From Micractinium sp. NFX-FRZ (taxonomy: Eukaryota > Chlorophyta > Trebouxiophyceae > Chlorellales > Chlorellaceae): a stretch of 64,000 nt of DNA. Shown here piece by piece: positions 1 through 11,377 of this stretch; the first letter of the stretch is position 1, and every line of letters begins with the position of its first letter. The stretch lies in NCBI GenBank assembly GCA_029339195.1, contig JAPTJF010000307.1:1-64000 (forward strand), read 5' to 3'. Below the pieces are notes generated by a model that was given only the letters and a program-made list of their open reading frames with translations, was not told the origin of the DNA and made no database searches. The position numbers and the translations under genes were made by a program.

Positions 1-72
<72 letters not shown>
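1..72. other. Poly-G run at sequence edge
   Basis: The first 72 bases are uninterrupted G, then ordinary coding/intron-like sequence begins. No green-algal telomere (TTTAGGG type) looks like this. It most likely reflects a contig edge or a no-signal base-calling artefact. It truncates the COG4 gene. Confidence 0.9.
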
Positions 73-74
<2 letters not shown>

Positions 75-283
75 GCGCAGCTGCTTGATGATGGTTTGGG
101 CTCAGCGCTGCCTGCCACTGCTGCGGCACAACGTGCGGTCACCCTGGGGGACTGCTCATGCTCTGGCCGCTGTTCTGCAGTCGACCTACTGCATGCACCA
201 CTGCCTGCACCTCACTTCCCACATGCCTGCATGCCCACCTTTCAGCGCATCCTGTCCCTGCCTCCCCCCTTGCTGCCTGGCAG

Positions 284-3200
284 GTGCTCCTGGAGGGGCG
301 TGCCAAGCTGGAGGAGATTGTGCGCAGCCGGGGGCGGGCGGCGGCCAAGGCGGGCGACCACGCCGACGTGGTGCGCTACTCCCGCCTCACCCGCCCGCTG
401 CGCATGCAGCAGGAGGGGCTGGAGCTGCTCACCGGCTTCCTGCGCCAGCTGGTCGCTGAGCGGGCACGTGCAGACTACGATGCGCTGGTCGACAGCTTTG
501 CGGCGGCGGGGGAGGGCGGACGGGGGCCAGACTACCTGGGCACGCTGACAAACCTGTTTAAGGATGTGGCGGCAGCGGTGGATGAGCACCTGGACCTCAT
601 CAAAGAGACGTTTGGCCAGGGTGCGTGCAGGGTGCGTGCATGTTGCGTGCATGTTGGATGCACGTGTTGGGCAGGCTGTGTGCGGCGCTGGGGCGCTGGG
701 GGGAATGGGCACTTGTTTCTGGCCTTATTCTGGCTTGCCTGATCAGTCGCCTGCCTGCCCGCTCGAGCAGACACAGTGCAGAGTGGTCAGCTGGATGTGC
801 ACTCTGCTCTGCAGCCTGGTCTGTCCAGCCACATTGCCAGGCCTGGCTTACTTTCCCGGCCATGCCTCACCCTCCATCACTCTTCCTTTCTGACCACCTG
901 CGCAGAGTTTGGGCTGACGGCGCTGCAGAGCATCCACACGGAGTGCGACATCCACGGCACCAAGCTGCTGCAGCGGTACGCAGACTACCGGCGCCTGGCA
1001 CGCATCGCAGGGCAGGTGTGTAAAGGGCCCCGGGGCAGGGTCGGGCCACAGGGGAAGGGGCACAGGGAGGGCAGGATGGGTGTGCATGTGGCATGCACGT
1101 GCCTGCTGTCCTGCCCTTTGTTCAAGAACTGCAGCACTCGCATGTGTTTGCTCCAGGGCTGCATCCCGTGTGGCTGCGCACGTGCCCGCTCTGCGCACAG
1201 ACTGCTTCGCTGTGCGCTGCCTCTCCCCCGCATGACGTAGCCCGCCCTCCTCTCTGCCATCACCGCTGCCCCTCTGCCCCCCAGATTGGCATGCGCAAGC
1301 GCGACGACACGACGGCGGAGGCGGCGCCAGTGGAGCCCCGCCAGGTGGAGGCATTCCTGGAGGAGCTGCTGCTGCTGTGCCAGCGCAGCGAGGAGTACAC
1401 GCAGGTGGGGTAGGGTGGGGTGGCCCGCCGTTGCGGGAGTAGACATGGCAGTGCACCGGATATGCAGCGGGGAGTGCAAGGGCACAGGTGCTGCGCGTGG
1501 TAGCACCCTGCGCAGCATTGCTAGGCGAGAGCAACACCTCACTACTTCACCCAAGCCCCAGCCCACCTCAGCCTCTGCCCCACCCCACCCGCCGTGCCCG
1601 CAGTACCTGCTGGCACGCATGGGCGAGGTGTGTGCACCTGCGGCGCTGCCGCCGTCGCGCGAGACGGCCATGCGCGGCGGCTCCTTCAACTCTGCTGTGC
1701 GCGAGCTGCTGAGCTACTACATCAGCCTGGAGGAGTACTACATGGAGGAGAGCGTGGCCAAGGTGGGCTGAGGGAGGGGCGCAGTGAGTGGTGGGGTGCA
1801 GGTGCAGGTGGGCTGCTGAGCTGCTGCATCGGCATGGTAGAGGTATCACATTGGAGGAGAGCCAGGATGGGGTGGTGGCATGTGGGGATGGGGAGGATGG
1901 GGTGATGGCGTGCTGCATGGAGGCGGGCGTGGCCAACATGGCGCGCACATGGCGGGGAGTGCGCACAAAGGATCGTGTGTGCTCACTTGAACCCATCTCC
2001 GCTACACCCCCTCCCCCCACCGGCCTTCAATCCCCTCCAGGCCATCCGCATTGATGAGGCCGTGGCTGAGAGCGCCACCAGCAGCATGGTGGACGACGCC
2101 TTCTTCGTGCTCCTCAAGGCGGGGCGCCGGTCGATGGGCACCGGCAAGGCGCCCTCCGTGGTGGCCATCCTCAACCAAATCAACTCGCTGCTCTCCAGCC
2201 TGTACCGCCAAGCGCTGGCCGCCAAGCTGCAGGCAAGTGGGAGGGAAGGGTTTGGGGTGGGAGGAAGGGGGTGGGTGAAAGGAGCTGTGTGACGGCTGGC
2301 AGCATGCATGGCTGCGAGCAGGCGTTGTCGGATTCAGAGACATCAGGCTGCTTGTGTGCGAATCATTCCTGCCGGCTCAGCCCACAAACTCCTCAACGCC
2401 CTCCTTATTGCATCTGCAGGGCGCAGCGGGGCGGCTGGTGGCTGCGGCGCCAGCGGAGCCGGGCGAGGCACCGGGGGCGGGCGCCGCTGCTGCAGCTGTG
2501 TCGTTCAACAATGCGGAGGTCAGCGCCGGCTACGTGGTGAAGCTGCGGCAGCAGCTGGAGGACCTGGCGGGGCAGATCTTTTACCAGGCCAATGACCGGG
2601 ACCGCATCAAGCTGGTGAGTCTGTGAATGGGGAGGCGGGCCGGTGAGCTGGAGGGAGGAGGTGTTGGTGGGCGGGCGGGGCAGACCCTTCCCTGAGGCCA
2701 GCGGTCATGACTGCATTCAAGCGGTGGGAAGTTCTGCCAAATGTGCCTGTGCAGCACCATGTGCACTGGCCTGCCTGCACTGGGGTGCCTGCACCTCATT
2801 GCACATCCACGCTGGCTGCCTCCGCCACACCTGCGGCTTCCCCACAGCGCCCCTCAACCCCATCCCCACAACTCATGCTGCCCTCCCGCCCCCCACAGGT
2901 GCTGGCCGACCTGGGCAAGACCTCCTCCGACTTCCGCCAGCTCACCACCAAGTCCCTGGACCAGCTGTGCGGCGGGCTGATGCCCCGCCTGCGCCCCGTG
3001 CTGGATGAAGCAGCGGGCGCCAGCTACGAGCTGGGGGAGGCCGACCTGGCGCCAGGTGGCGGCGCCAGCGGCTGGCCGCACGCGCTGCTGCTCGGCTTTG
3101 GGGCGCACCTGGCCTGGCTGCAGCCGCTGCTGACGCCGGCGGGGTATGATGCCCTGGTGCACCTGGTGCTGGACAAGGTGGGTCTGGGTGCAGGACCGTT

Positions 3201-4483
3201 GTTGGCAGCAGGCAAGAAGGGGGGAGGTGTGGGGGGACAGGGCAGCGGGGGCCAGGCGCTGGTGCAGCTGGTGACAGGGTAGGTGGGTGTGGCCTTGCTG
3301 GGCGCCTAATTGCCTTTTGCAAACACCTGCTTGGCACCTGCTGGTCGTTCGCCAGTCAGCCAGCCTGCTTGCTTTGTGCAACCATCGATTCCCGCTGGCC
3401 CATCATGCCGGCTGCTGCTGTGCCCACAAGCGTCCCGTCCCGCATCAACGCTCCGGCCCCCGCCCTGCCGCCCCTGCTCCCTCAGGTCGTGGCGCGCCTG
3501 GAGGCTGTCCTCTCCCAGAAGCGGTTCACCCAGCTGGGGGGCATGCAGCTGGAGAAGGACGTGCGCCTGCTGGTCGGTGAGTGCACTGGTGCCACTGGTC
3601 GGTGGTGCCACTGCCGGCCTGCCGGCCTGCCTGGCGTCCGGATGCTGCTGGTTTGCTGAAAAGCGGCCCTGCATGCACGTGCTTCACCAACCCGTGCCTG
3701 CATGCTTGCCTGCCTCGGGCGCTCCCCTGCCCCCACCCACCCCCACCCCCACCTCACTGCACCCCGTTCATGTGTTCCCGCTCCTCCTCCCACCTCTTGC
3801 ACTGTCCTGCAGGTGGCCTGTCCGACATGACTGCCCGCACCGTGCGCGACAAGTTTGCTCGGCTGAGCCAGATGGCCACGCTGCTGACGCTGGAGGCGGT
3901 GCGTGCCGGGGCGGGGGGGCTGGTCAGGAGAAGGGCAGGAGAAGGGCAGGCGGGGCAGGGCAGGGCAGGCGGGGGCAGGGGTCAGGCAAGCAGGCAGGGG
4001 CTGAAAGGGCAGCCTTTGGTCCCCGGGGTGCCTTGTGGGGGTGCTACCTGCATTGCCGTTCTTGTTTCTGGGAATGCGCCCATGCTGGAGCCGGGAAGCA
4101 GCATGCAGCAGCTGCCCTGCCCTCGCTCTTTGCCAGCCGACTGTTTTGCACCCAGCCTACTGGTGCTCTGTTGCGTACCACACACACCTGCGTTCCGTTC
4201 AATAAAATGTGTCCACAGAGGCATCTTGATTGAGAGCTGTGCCTCCCCACCTCCCCCCGCCCTTCCCACCCTACCCCTGCCCTCCCCACCCCACCCCCTG
4301 CCCTTCCCACCCCTCCCCTGCCCTTCCCACCCCACCCCTGCCCCTCTGCAGGTGAGCGAGGTGCTGGACTACTGGGGGGATGCCGGCGCCATTGCCTGGC
4401 GGCTGACCGACAACGATGTGCGCCAGACGCTCAGCCAGCGCATTGACTTTGCGCCCCACGAAATCCTGGCGCTCAAGCTCTAG
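284..4483 (+). CDS. COG4: Conserved oligomeric Golgi complex subunit 4 (5' partial)
   Basis: COG4 belongs to lobe A of the COG tethering complex, which guides retrograde vesicles to the Golgi. I join exons 284..620, 906..1015, 1285..1404, 1604..1762, 2041..2232, 2420..2614, 2899..3177, 3486..3576, 3813..3898 and 4352..4483. They give 567 in-frame codons (566 aa) ending in TAG. Family-like stretches are YLGTLTNLFKDVAAAVDEHL near the visible start, SFNSAVRELLSYYISLEEYY in the middle, and SDMTARTVRDKFARLSQMA and DNDVRQTLSQRIDFAPHEIL near the C-terminus. Roughly the first 150-200 residues are missing because the sequence begins with the poly-G edge; 73..283 shows no exon I can defend. The intron after 2232 uses a GC donor (CAG|GCAAGT). 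The two GT sites nearby would break the frame. The intron after 1762 carries two decayed copies of the preceding exon end. COG4 is convergent with the FTHFS gene. Confidence 0.9.
1812..1941 (+). repeat. Two intronic echoes of a COG4 exon end
   Basis: Positions 1812-1870 resemble the exon end 1705-1762 (shared GCTGCTGAGCT, then TGGAGGAGAG) in the same orientation, about 107 bp downstream. Positions 1915-1941 (CATGGAGGCGGGCGTGGCCA) resemble exon 1741-1762 again. Both lie wholly inside the following intron and have lost the reading frame. Confidence 0.8.
4250..4346 (+). repeat. C-rich tandem repeat before last COG4 exon
   Basis: About four imperfect units of CCCTTCCCACCCCACCCCTG type fill the end of the last COG4 intron up to the acceptor. 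They act as an extended polypyrimidine tract. Confidence 0.8.
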
Positions 4484-4632
4484 GGGGCGCAACCACCTGT
4501 GCACCTGCTGCCCTGCCGCTTTGCCTCGCGGCATTGGCAGCTTCTGAATCACCCGGGCAGATGCGATCAATGCAACGGAGCTGCTGCCGAACGTTGCGAG
4601 CAGCAGGCGGGCGGGCGTTCAGAAAACTTCGG

Positions 4633-4657
4633 ATTACATTGCAGTGAAAACGTGTAA
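4633..4657. terminator. Overlapping convergent poly(A) signals
   Basis: TGTAA at 4653-4657 lies 170 bp after the COG4 stop. TTACA at 4633-4637 (TGTAA on the minus strand) lies 343 bp after the FTHFS stop. TGTAA is the usual green-algal poly(A) signal. With cleavage 10-20 nt downstream, the two mRNA ends would overlap by a few tens of bases. The overlap is inferred. Confidence 0.5.
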
Positions 4658-4844
4658 AAGTCAAAGGTCAAAGGTAGGGGTGATGAAGGATTAGGGAAGA
4701 GGCACCAGGCAGCGTCAGAAGCAACTCAGCGCAATAGCCACCACCTGCCAAGGCTGGGATACTGTCTGGGACTGCAAGCAATTGTGTCCAGCGCTGCAGC
4801 ACACAGTGTACAGCGGGCAGCATGCCATGGGCTTGCACGCTGCG

Positions 4845-4917
4845 CATGCTGCATATGCTGTGCTTTGCTCATGTCAGGTCCAAAGCGCCCCGTCTCATGG
4901 TCGATGCCTGTCGCACA
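4845..4917 (-). repeat. Echo of the FTHFS C-terminal coding end in its 3' UTR
   Basis: Positions 4845-4917 align with 4949-5029, which holds the FTHFS stop codon and last 15 codons. In the minus-strand frame the copy reads GIDHETGRFGPDMS against [13 protein letters not shown]. Offset is about 105-111 bp, direct orientation. It is the only echo at a stop codon rather than a splice site. Confidence 0.8.
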
Positions 4918-4979
4918 AACAGCGGGGCTTGGGTGTGCCAGCATGCCGTGCACGCTGCGTGTGCTGTGCCGTGCCGTGC

Positions 4980-7900
4980 TCACGACAGGCCCAGCACGCG
5001 GCCCGTCTCGGGGTCGATGTCAATCTCATAAAAGGCGGGGCGGGTGGGCAGCCCCGGAATCATCATCATGTCGCCGCACACAGCGATGAGCCAGCCCGCG
5101 CCCGCTGCCACGCGCAGCTCCCGCACGGAGAAGGCAAAGCCGGAGGGGGCGCCCTTGGCGGCGGGATCGTTGCTGCGGGCAGAAGGGGGAGGCAGAAAGC
5201 AAGAGAGAGTTGACGCGGTAGAGTGGGCACTGCGATCGGGTGGGATGGGGCGGGCCAGGGCAGGGCCAGAGCGTTTGCGCGGGCCCCAGACCTGCCCACC
5301 TCCCCACTTGCCTGTCCCCCCCTCCCATCCCGCCTCCTGCCTCACTGCCTGCCTGCATCCCCAACCACCAGCCATCCATGCTTCCACCCCCATGCTCCCC
5401 TCAGCCGCCAACATAGCCGCTGTCCACCTTTCCCACCCCGTCAGCCCCACCACACCCCTCGTGTGGAAGCTGTACTGCCGCCCACCCACCTGAAGCTGTA
5501 CTGCGTCTTGGCCATGCAAACCGGCAGGTCGGCAAACCCTTGCCGCGTGTAAATCTCAATCGCCTTCTCCGCCTCGGGCCCGTACTCCACGCTGCCCGCG
5601 CCGTAGATGTTGCGCGCAATCGCCTCGATCTTGTCCTGCGGGTGTGGGGAAGAGGCACAGCACACAGTGCATAGCTCGGTTCGCAGCACAGCAAGCGTAG
5701 GTGTTGTGCGCGACTGCCTCGTTCTTGTACCGCAAGCTGGGCAGGGCAGGCGGCACAGCACATCTCAGCACGGCACAGCACACAACTCAAGACAGCCCAG
5801 CCAGATTGCTTATGTTGCCATGCTGTGCATGATCATGCTTGCACGCCTCCCCGGCATCGCAGTTGCACATTCCCTGCTTGACGCCCCTGTCCCATGCCAC
5901 GCCTACTCTCGCCGCCCGCTGTTCACCCCTGCCAAACCGGCCCCGCCAGTGTAACACCACCAGCCCGCCCACCTTGATTGGGACGTTGAGCGGGTAGAGG
6001 AACTGGAAGTCGGCTGGCTTGTGGCATGCCGCCATCACCGCCTTGGCCAGGTCAACAGCGCCCGCACCGCCCAGGCCGTGGTGCTGCGCCACCGCTGCGT
6101 CGTCGGCGCCTGAAGAGAGGCGGGGGACAGGACAGGGCAGGAAAGATCAGGGGAGGGGAGCTTGTGGTAATGCGCAGCGCCGTCAGCGGCAGGGCGCCAG
6201 GTTGGGTGGAGAGTGGTGGGTGCACCAGATGTGCCATCCCCTGAGCCACCCCTACTCCGCACACAGCCGCCTTATGCGGATCCGTGCACAGGAACTGGGC
6301 AGGGCAGGTCTGGGCAGGACAGCAGGCCCTCCCTACAGCTGCCCAGCTGCGCGGCGGCTGCCCATCTATCTTCCCCTACTGCCAGAGCCTCCTGCCGCAC
6401 ACCAACTCCAGCTCCGCCCGGCGGCCCGGCCCAGCAACCGCCTCGCAACTGAAAGGCAGGCCCACATGTTTTCAGAAGTGTGCAGCGCTCACCTGCCGCC
6501 ATGGCCTCCTGCCGCACCGCCTCCAGCTCGGCATCGGTGTCGGTTGCAAAGCGGTTGATGGCCACCACGACGGGGATGCCAAAGCGGCGGGCGTTGGCGA
6601 TGTGGCGCGCCAGGTTGCAGCAGCCGGCACGCACAAGATCAAGGTTCTCTGCAGGGAGGGGCAGTGGTCAGCGCGATGCAGAGTCTGGGCATCATCACTC
6701 TTCTAGGCCGGAGAGAATGGGCAGGCAGCTGGCAGCATTGGGTCACGTGTAGGTCACGTGCAGGGCTCTCAACCGCACCTCACCCCATCCCGCCCCACCC
6801 CTCACCCACCTGGCACACCCCCGCTCAAACTGCCCTCACAATAGATCCCCACCCCACCCCATGCCGCACCCCACCTCCCACAGTGCTAGACTCCGCTCTC
6901 ACCGGTCTTGTATGCGTGGTCCAGCGGCTTCCCGGCCACCACGGGCGGCCCGCCGCCGTGCATCTTCAGCGCCCGCACCGTCGCCACAATCACCATGCAG
7001 TCCGGCTTGAGGCCGCTGCAGTGCCATGAAATAGAAAACAGAACATTGGGAAAAGCTTCAGGGAGGCAAGCGCTGGCAGCAGAGTGGGGCCAGCTGCAGC
7101 CGCCATCTGTTCCCCCCAGCCCTGCAGCCAGGGGGACCTGCTTAGCCCTTTTTTTTCTTTTCTTTTTGTAAGTACGCACTCGAGGGGGGCAGGTGCTTTC
7201 CCTCTCCCCTTTGCTCCCCACCCCCCAACCACCACTTGTGGCTGCAGTTTTAGCTAACACAGTGTGCAGCACACACCTCACCTGTAGCGGCACTTGAGGT
7301 TGCAGAACTTCTCGGCGCCGATGTCGGCGCCAAAGCCCGCCTGCAGCAGCAGGGGGCACCCGGCAGGGCAGCAACTGTCACTCCCTACACGTGATGTGAG
7401 CCACAACAGCAACAACAACAGAGGCAGCGGGCCCATGCCGCACCGCCAGCTGCAGGCTGCCCTGTGGAAAGCAGATAGGTCGAGCTGCAGACTGTTGCAG
7501 TGCTGGCAGGCTGTGCAACACCATCACCCCAGGCAGGCAGGCAGGCAGGGCAGGCAGGCAGGCAGGGCAGGCAGGCAGGGCAGCCAGGCAGGCAGGGCAG
7601 GCAGGCAGGCAGGGCAGGCAGGCAGGGCAGGCAGGCAGGCAGGCAGCGCACCTCGGTGACCACATATCCCTCGGGCCCCGCCAGCTTCAGCCCAATTTGG
7701 TCGGCCACGATGGACGAGTTGCCTGTGCACACGAGGGCACACACAGAGGGAGGGGCTCAAGCTGCTGTGCAACACGCAGTTGCACGCAGTGAGGTGAAAG
7801 CCGTGCTGCGGGGGCAGGGGGGTGGGCCCCTCACGAGGCAGAGCCCTCCGGTTGGTTGCACCGCCCCGCTGCCGCCCTCCTCCGGTCGGCCCCTACTTGG

Positions 7901-10900
7901 CGCCCCACCCACCCGTGGCGATGTTGGCAAATGGGCCGGCATGCACCAGCACCGGCGTCTCCTCCAGAGTCTGCATCAGCGTGGGCTGGATCGCGTCCTG
8001 CACACAAACAACACACATTACAAGAGGGAGAGGTGTTGGGAACGGCACCGGCGTGTCCTGCAGCGCGTGCCTCAGCGTGGGCCGAAGTACCGTCATGCAG
8101 AGGGCAGGAGGAACACAGGGGGCGGGGACGGCATGTGCGGATGGGCGGGGGGTCACAAAGGCAGGGCAGGCGGGCCAGGGCAGGCATGCAGCAGGCCAGC
8201 ACCGCGCCGGGTCCGCCCTGCAGGCTCATGCCACCCTTGTCTGCCTCTTGCCCCTGCCCAGCCCAGCCCAGCCCAGCCCAGCCCAGCACAGCCCAGCACA
8301 GCACGGCACAGCACCGCACAGCAGCCAGGGCACAGCACAGCACAGCACGGTACAGCACACCCTGCCCACGCACCTTCATCAGCACGGTCAGCGCGCCCCC
8401 CACCCCCAGGTCGTCGGCAGTCACCGGCTCCCCCGCCTTGCTGCTGCCGATGACGATGCGCCCCAGCCGCTCCCGCATGTCGCGCAGGCTGGTGGTGACA
8501 GCCAGGATGGCCATCACCTCTGCAGGTGTGGCAGGGTGGCAGGGGGGGACTCAGAGTTTGCTGGCGTGTTTGCTGGCATGTGCTGCTTCCTGTCTATCCC
8601 AGGCGCTTCCGCATACACCGCAGCTGGCGGGGCATGCGGTGTCGTTACCACCACTGCAGCCCAGGGAGATCCCAGGGCGGGGCAGCTAAAAGGAGTGTAG
8701 CCGGCGCATGCAGCGGTACTCTCCATGCGCGACGCCTGCACCATAACCCGCTCCCTGTTGCCCCATCATGGCCCCACCCTCTGCCCCCATTGTGATCCTG
8801 AGGCCACAGCGATGCCGCACCCTGGTTGTCACATCAGCACATCCACCCTCCCTCTAAGGGCTCCCAATCTGCCTCCCTACTCCCCCACCCCTGTGCATTG
8901 GCACAGCATGCTCACCCGAGGCGACGGCGATGTCGAAGCCCGTCTGCCGCGTCATCCCCTTCTCCTGGGGGCCTTGCCCAATGGTAATGCCCCGCAGGAA
9001 GCGGTCGTTGGTGTCCATCACACGCCGCCACGTGATGCTGGCTGCACAACAGAACAACAACGTGGCGGTGGGGGAGCGAGCATTGGCACACGGCAAAACG
9101 GTGGGAATCAGGCAACGGTAGCGCAGCACAACACGCTTCCAGTGATGCCGCATAACCCTTCGTTCTCACGTGCTGCGTCGCTAGCACACGAGGTGGGGCG
9201 GGGTGGGCCGGTGGGCAGGGTGGCAGCTGTGGCACTGATGTAGAACCCTGGTTCGTATTCTAGCCCACCCACCTGGGTCGATGTCCAGCCTCACAAACTT
9301 GGCTCGCTCCACGGGGGTGAGCTCGTTGGGGTCGGTCTGGGGGATGGGCAGGGGGGGGGCGGGGCAGGGCAGGCAGGCAGGGTCAGGGCAGGCAGGTCAG
9401 GGCAGGCAGGGTTGGCCTGGAGGCAGCATGGCTTGCAGGACGCCTGCCTGGCCCCCAGCCCTAGCGATGGCCAAGCGCAGGCAGCAGAGCGTCAGGCGGC
9501 TCGCACCTTGTCGATCCCCAGCTTGGCGAGGCGCCGCAGCATGACGGGAGCAAAGTGGCGGCCGCCGTCGCGGTCGGGCGGGCACAGGCGGTTGAACAGC
9601 GCGTCGTTCTGCGGGTGGGGGTGGGCAGGCCGGGAGGCAGCTTAGTGAGGAGGGTCGGGTACATGACAGTCTTGAAGGCGGGCACGGGCTGGAGCAGTGC
9701 TCGGTTTCTGTGGAAATGGACACACACAGCGTGCGCACACACTGCACTGTGCACGCTCTTCATGGCCTGACTCACGTGGATGTGGCGCCAAGCCTGCCTA
9801 CACCACACTGTGTGCACTTGTTGGCACAAACGCCGTTACAACCCATGCGCGGACTGATACAGCCTCCCACACACAGCCCAGCCACGGCATGAGGCGCCAC
9901 TCACGCTCTGCGTCGCCTCGTGGAAGATGCGCACGTCGATGGCGGCTGCCAGCAGGTTGGTGGCGGCGGTGATGGCGTGGATGTCGCCAGTCATGTGCAG
10001 GTTGAACTGCGGGGCAGGGGAGGGGTGACAGGATGTGGTTGAGAGAGAGCCCATACGGGCAAAGGGCAGGATGGTGCCTGTCATGTGAAGGTTGAACTGC
10101 AGGGGCAGGGTGGAGCACGGGTATGGTTGCAGGATCCATGCAGGCTTACTAAACTTCCCGGTGTCATCCCACCCAAGTGCCGTCACACACCCGCCTCCTG
10201 GTCTGAAATGACGTGGCTGAGGCCGCCTCCACATTGCAGACTGCGCACACACGCAGTGCTTCACAACAAAAAAACCGCGGTTACTCGTCGTACATGCGCA
10301 CACGAGCACACTGCTACCCTCGCCTCCTCCAGGGGTAATGCCTGGCTGCACCCGCCCCCCCGCTGCACCTCACCAAACTCGAGTGCAACTAGGTCTGCTT
10401 CATTGAGTGGAGACATGCCCCACCATACCCCACCCCACCCAACTCCCCCGCCTCCCACCACCCCTCACCTCCTCCATTGGGATGACCTGGCTGTAGCCGC
10501 CACCCGCCGCCCCTCCCTTGATGCCAAACGTGGGCCCCTGGCTGGGCTGCCGCACGCACGTCACCACGCGCTGCCCCAGGTGCGCGCCCAGCGCCTGGCA
10601 CAGGCCCACGGTGGTGGTGCTGCATTGAGGGAGGGAGTGAGAGGGCAGTGCGCAGCAGGGCGGATTAGTAAAAGGTGTGGATGTGTGCCATACTGTGTGA
10701 GGGGTTGCCAGAGGGTCAGTGCACACAGAGGGAAGATCAACCGGGTGTCAAATGAGCACATTGTGCAGGCAATGGAGCGGCAGGCATGCGCAGGGCAGTC
10801 GTGCTCTTGCAGCGTCCTGGACATCTGCCCCGCCGCACTGGCAACGGCACACCCCCCATTCCGCCTCCTCACCTCTTGCCCTCGCCCAGCGGGGTGGGCG

Positions 10901-11377
10901 TGCAGCCTGCCACCACAATGTACTTGCCATCGGGCACATGAGCCAGCTTCTCACGCACAGACAGCTTCACCTGCAGCAAATGCGAAAAAGGCGACAAGGG
11001 AAGCAGCGGCGGCGGCGGCACGGGCTAAGCGGCGGCGGGAGCAGGTGGGGACCGCTCCCGTGCGATGGGTTCGATTGCGATGAACTCTGGTACCCTCTCC
11101 TGAACTGTCGACAGATGCGGCAGCGTCGGGGACCGGTTGCGCTCACTCGATCGACAAAAGCCTCACACCACCTCTGCGCTATCCCCACTTCGCGTGTGCG
11201 CTAACCCCACTTCGCGTGTGCGCTAACCCCACTTACCTTTGCTTTCTGATGGCCATGAGGCTCATAATCATTCTCCGCCAGGCCCAACTTGGCCGCAATC
11301 TCCGCAATGGGCCTGCACTGCACCGCCTGAGCGATATCTATGTCCGCTGGGGTCGGAGTAACGATCTGAAGGGGCAT
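4980..11377 (-). CDS. FTHFS: Formate--tetrahydrofolate ligase (10-formyl-THF synthetase)
   Basis: This monofunctional enzyme makes 10-formyl-THF from formate, THF and ATP for the one-carbon pool. Sixteen exons read leftward: 11237..11377, 10873..10970, 10469..10619, 9905..10006, 9507..9608, 9273..9336, 8916..9041, 8374..8519, 7913..7997, 7652..7722, 7282..7340, 6903..7015, 6493..6648, 5973..6109, 5490..5635 and 4980..5172. They total 1890 nt (629 aa), the plant family length. The nucleotide-binding loop [18 protein letters not shown] spans exons 2-3. [20 protein letters not shown] follows, then the conserved [16 protein letters not shown]. The ATG at 11377 is chosen because [18 protein letters not shown] matches where the family usually starts. 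I see no clear transit peptide, so a cytosolic enzyme is likely. Introns hold low-complexity repeats and at least three echoes of adjoining exon edges. The C-terminal codons are also echoed in the 3' UTR. Confidence 0.95.
5696..5737 (-). repeat. Intronic echo of FTHFS exon 15 start
   Basis: It aligns without gaps to 5602-5643, the exon start plus acceptor, at offset 94 bp. Minus-strand reading gives [12 protein letters not shown] against exon [12 protein letters not shown]. The copied acceptor is weakened. Confidence 0.8.
7531..7646. repeat. (GGCA)n simple repeat in FTHFS intron
   Basis: This is 116 bp of GGCAGGCA units with occasional GGGCA interruptions. It ends six bases before the exon 10 donor at 7652. 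Replication slippage is the likely origin. Confidence 0.95.
8046..8086 (-). repeat. Intronic echo of FTHFS exon 9
   Basis: It aligns without gaps to exon positions 7950-7990, with 33 of 41 bases identical by hand count. Offset is 96 bp, direct. The minus strand reads [14 protein letters not shown] against exon [14 protein letters not shown]. Confidence 0.85.
8256..8359. repeat. (GCCCA/GCACA)n pentamer repeat in FTHFS intron
   Basis: A pentameric GCCCA tract grades into GCACA/GCACG units. It lies in the intron upstream of exon 9. Confidence 0.95.
10071..10100 (-). repeat. Intronic echo of FTHFS exon 4 start
   Basis: 26 of 30 bases match exon start 9981-10010 at an offset of exactly 90 bp. 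The copy includes a complete acceptor (CTGCAG on the minus strand) and reads FNLHMTG like the real exon, then diverges. Its use would change the protein. Confidence 0.9.
11177..11236 (-). repeat. 22-bp tandem repeat at first FTHFS donor
   Basis: Almost three units of 22 bp (core CGCTAACCCCACTTCGCGTG) begin directly at the exon 1 donor. The intron therefore opens with GTAAGTGGGG and repeats AGTGGGGTTAGCG. Confidence 0.85.

Noticed and set aside
7531..7646. CRISPR-like or coding repeat
   Set aside because: Four-base simple repeat without spacers, in an intron of a eukaryotic gene.
10081..10120. Earlier start for FTHFS exon 4 at the copied acceptor
   Set aside because: It would insert residues not seen in the family and lose the [11 protein letters not shown] continuation. 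The acceptor at 10007 gives an unbroken match.
11040..11110. tRNA-like GGTTCGATT box
   Set aside because: No acceptor stem, D arm or anticodon stem can be paired around it; it lies in an FTHFS intron.
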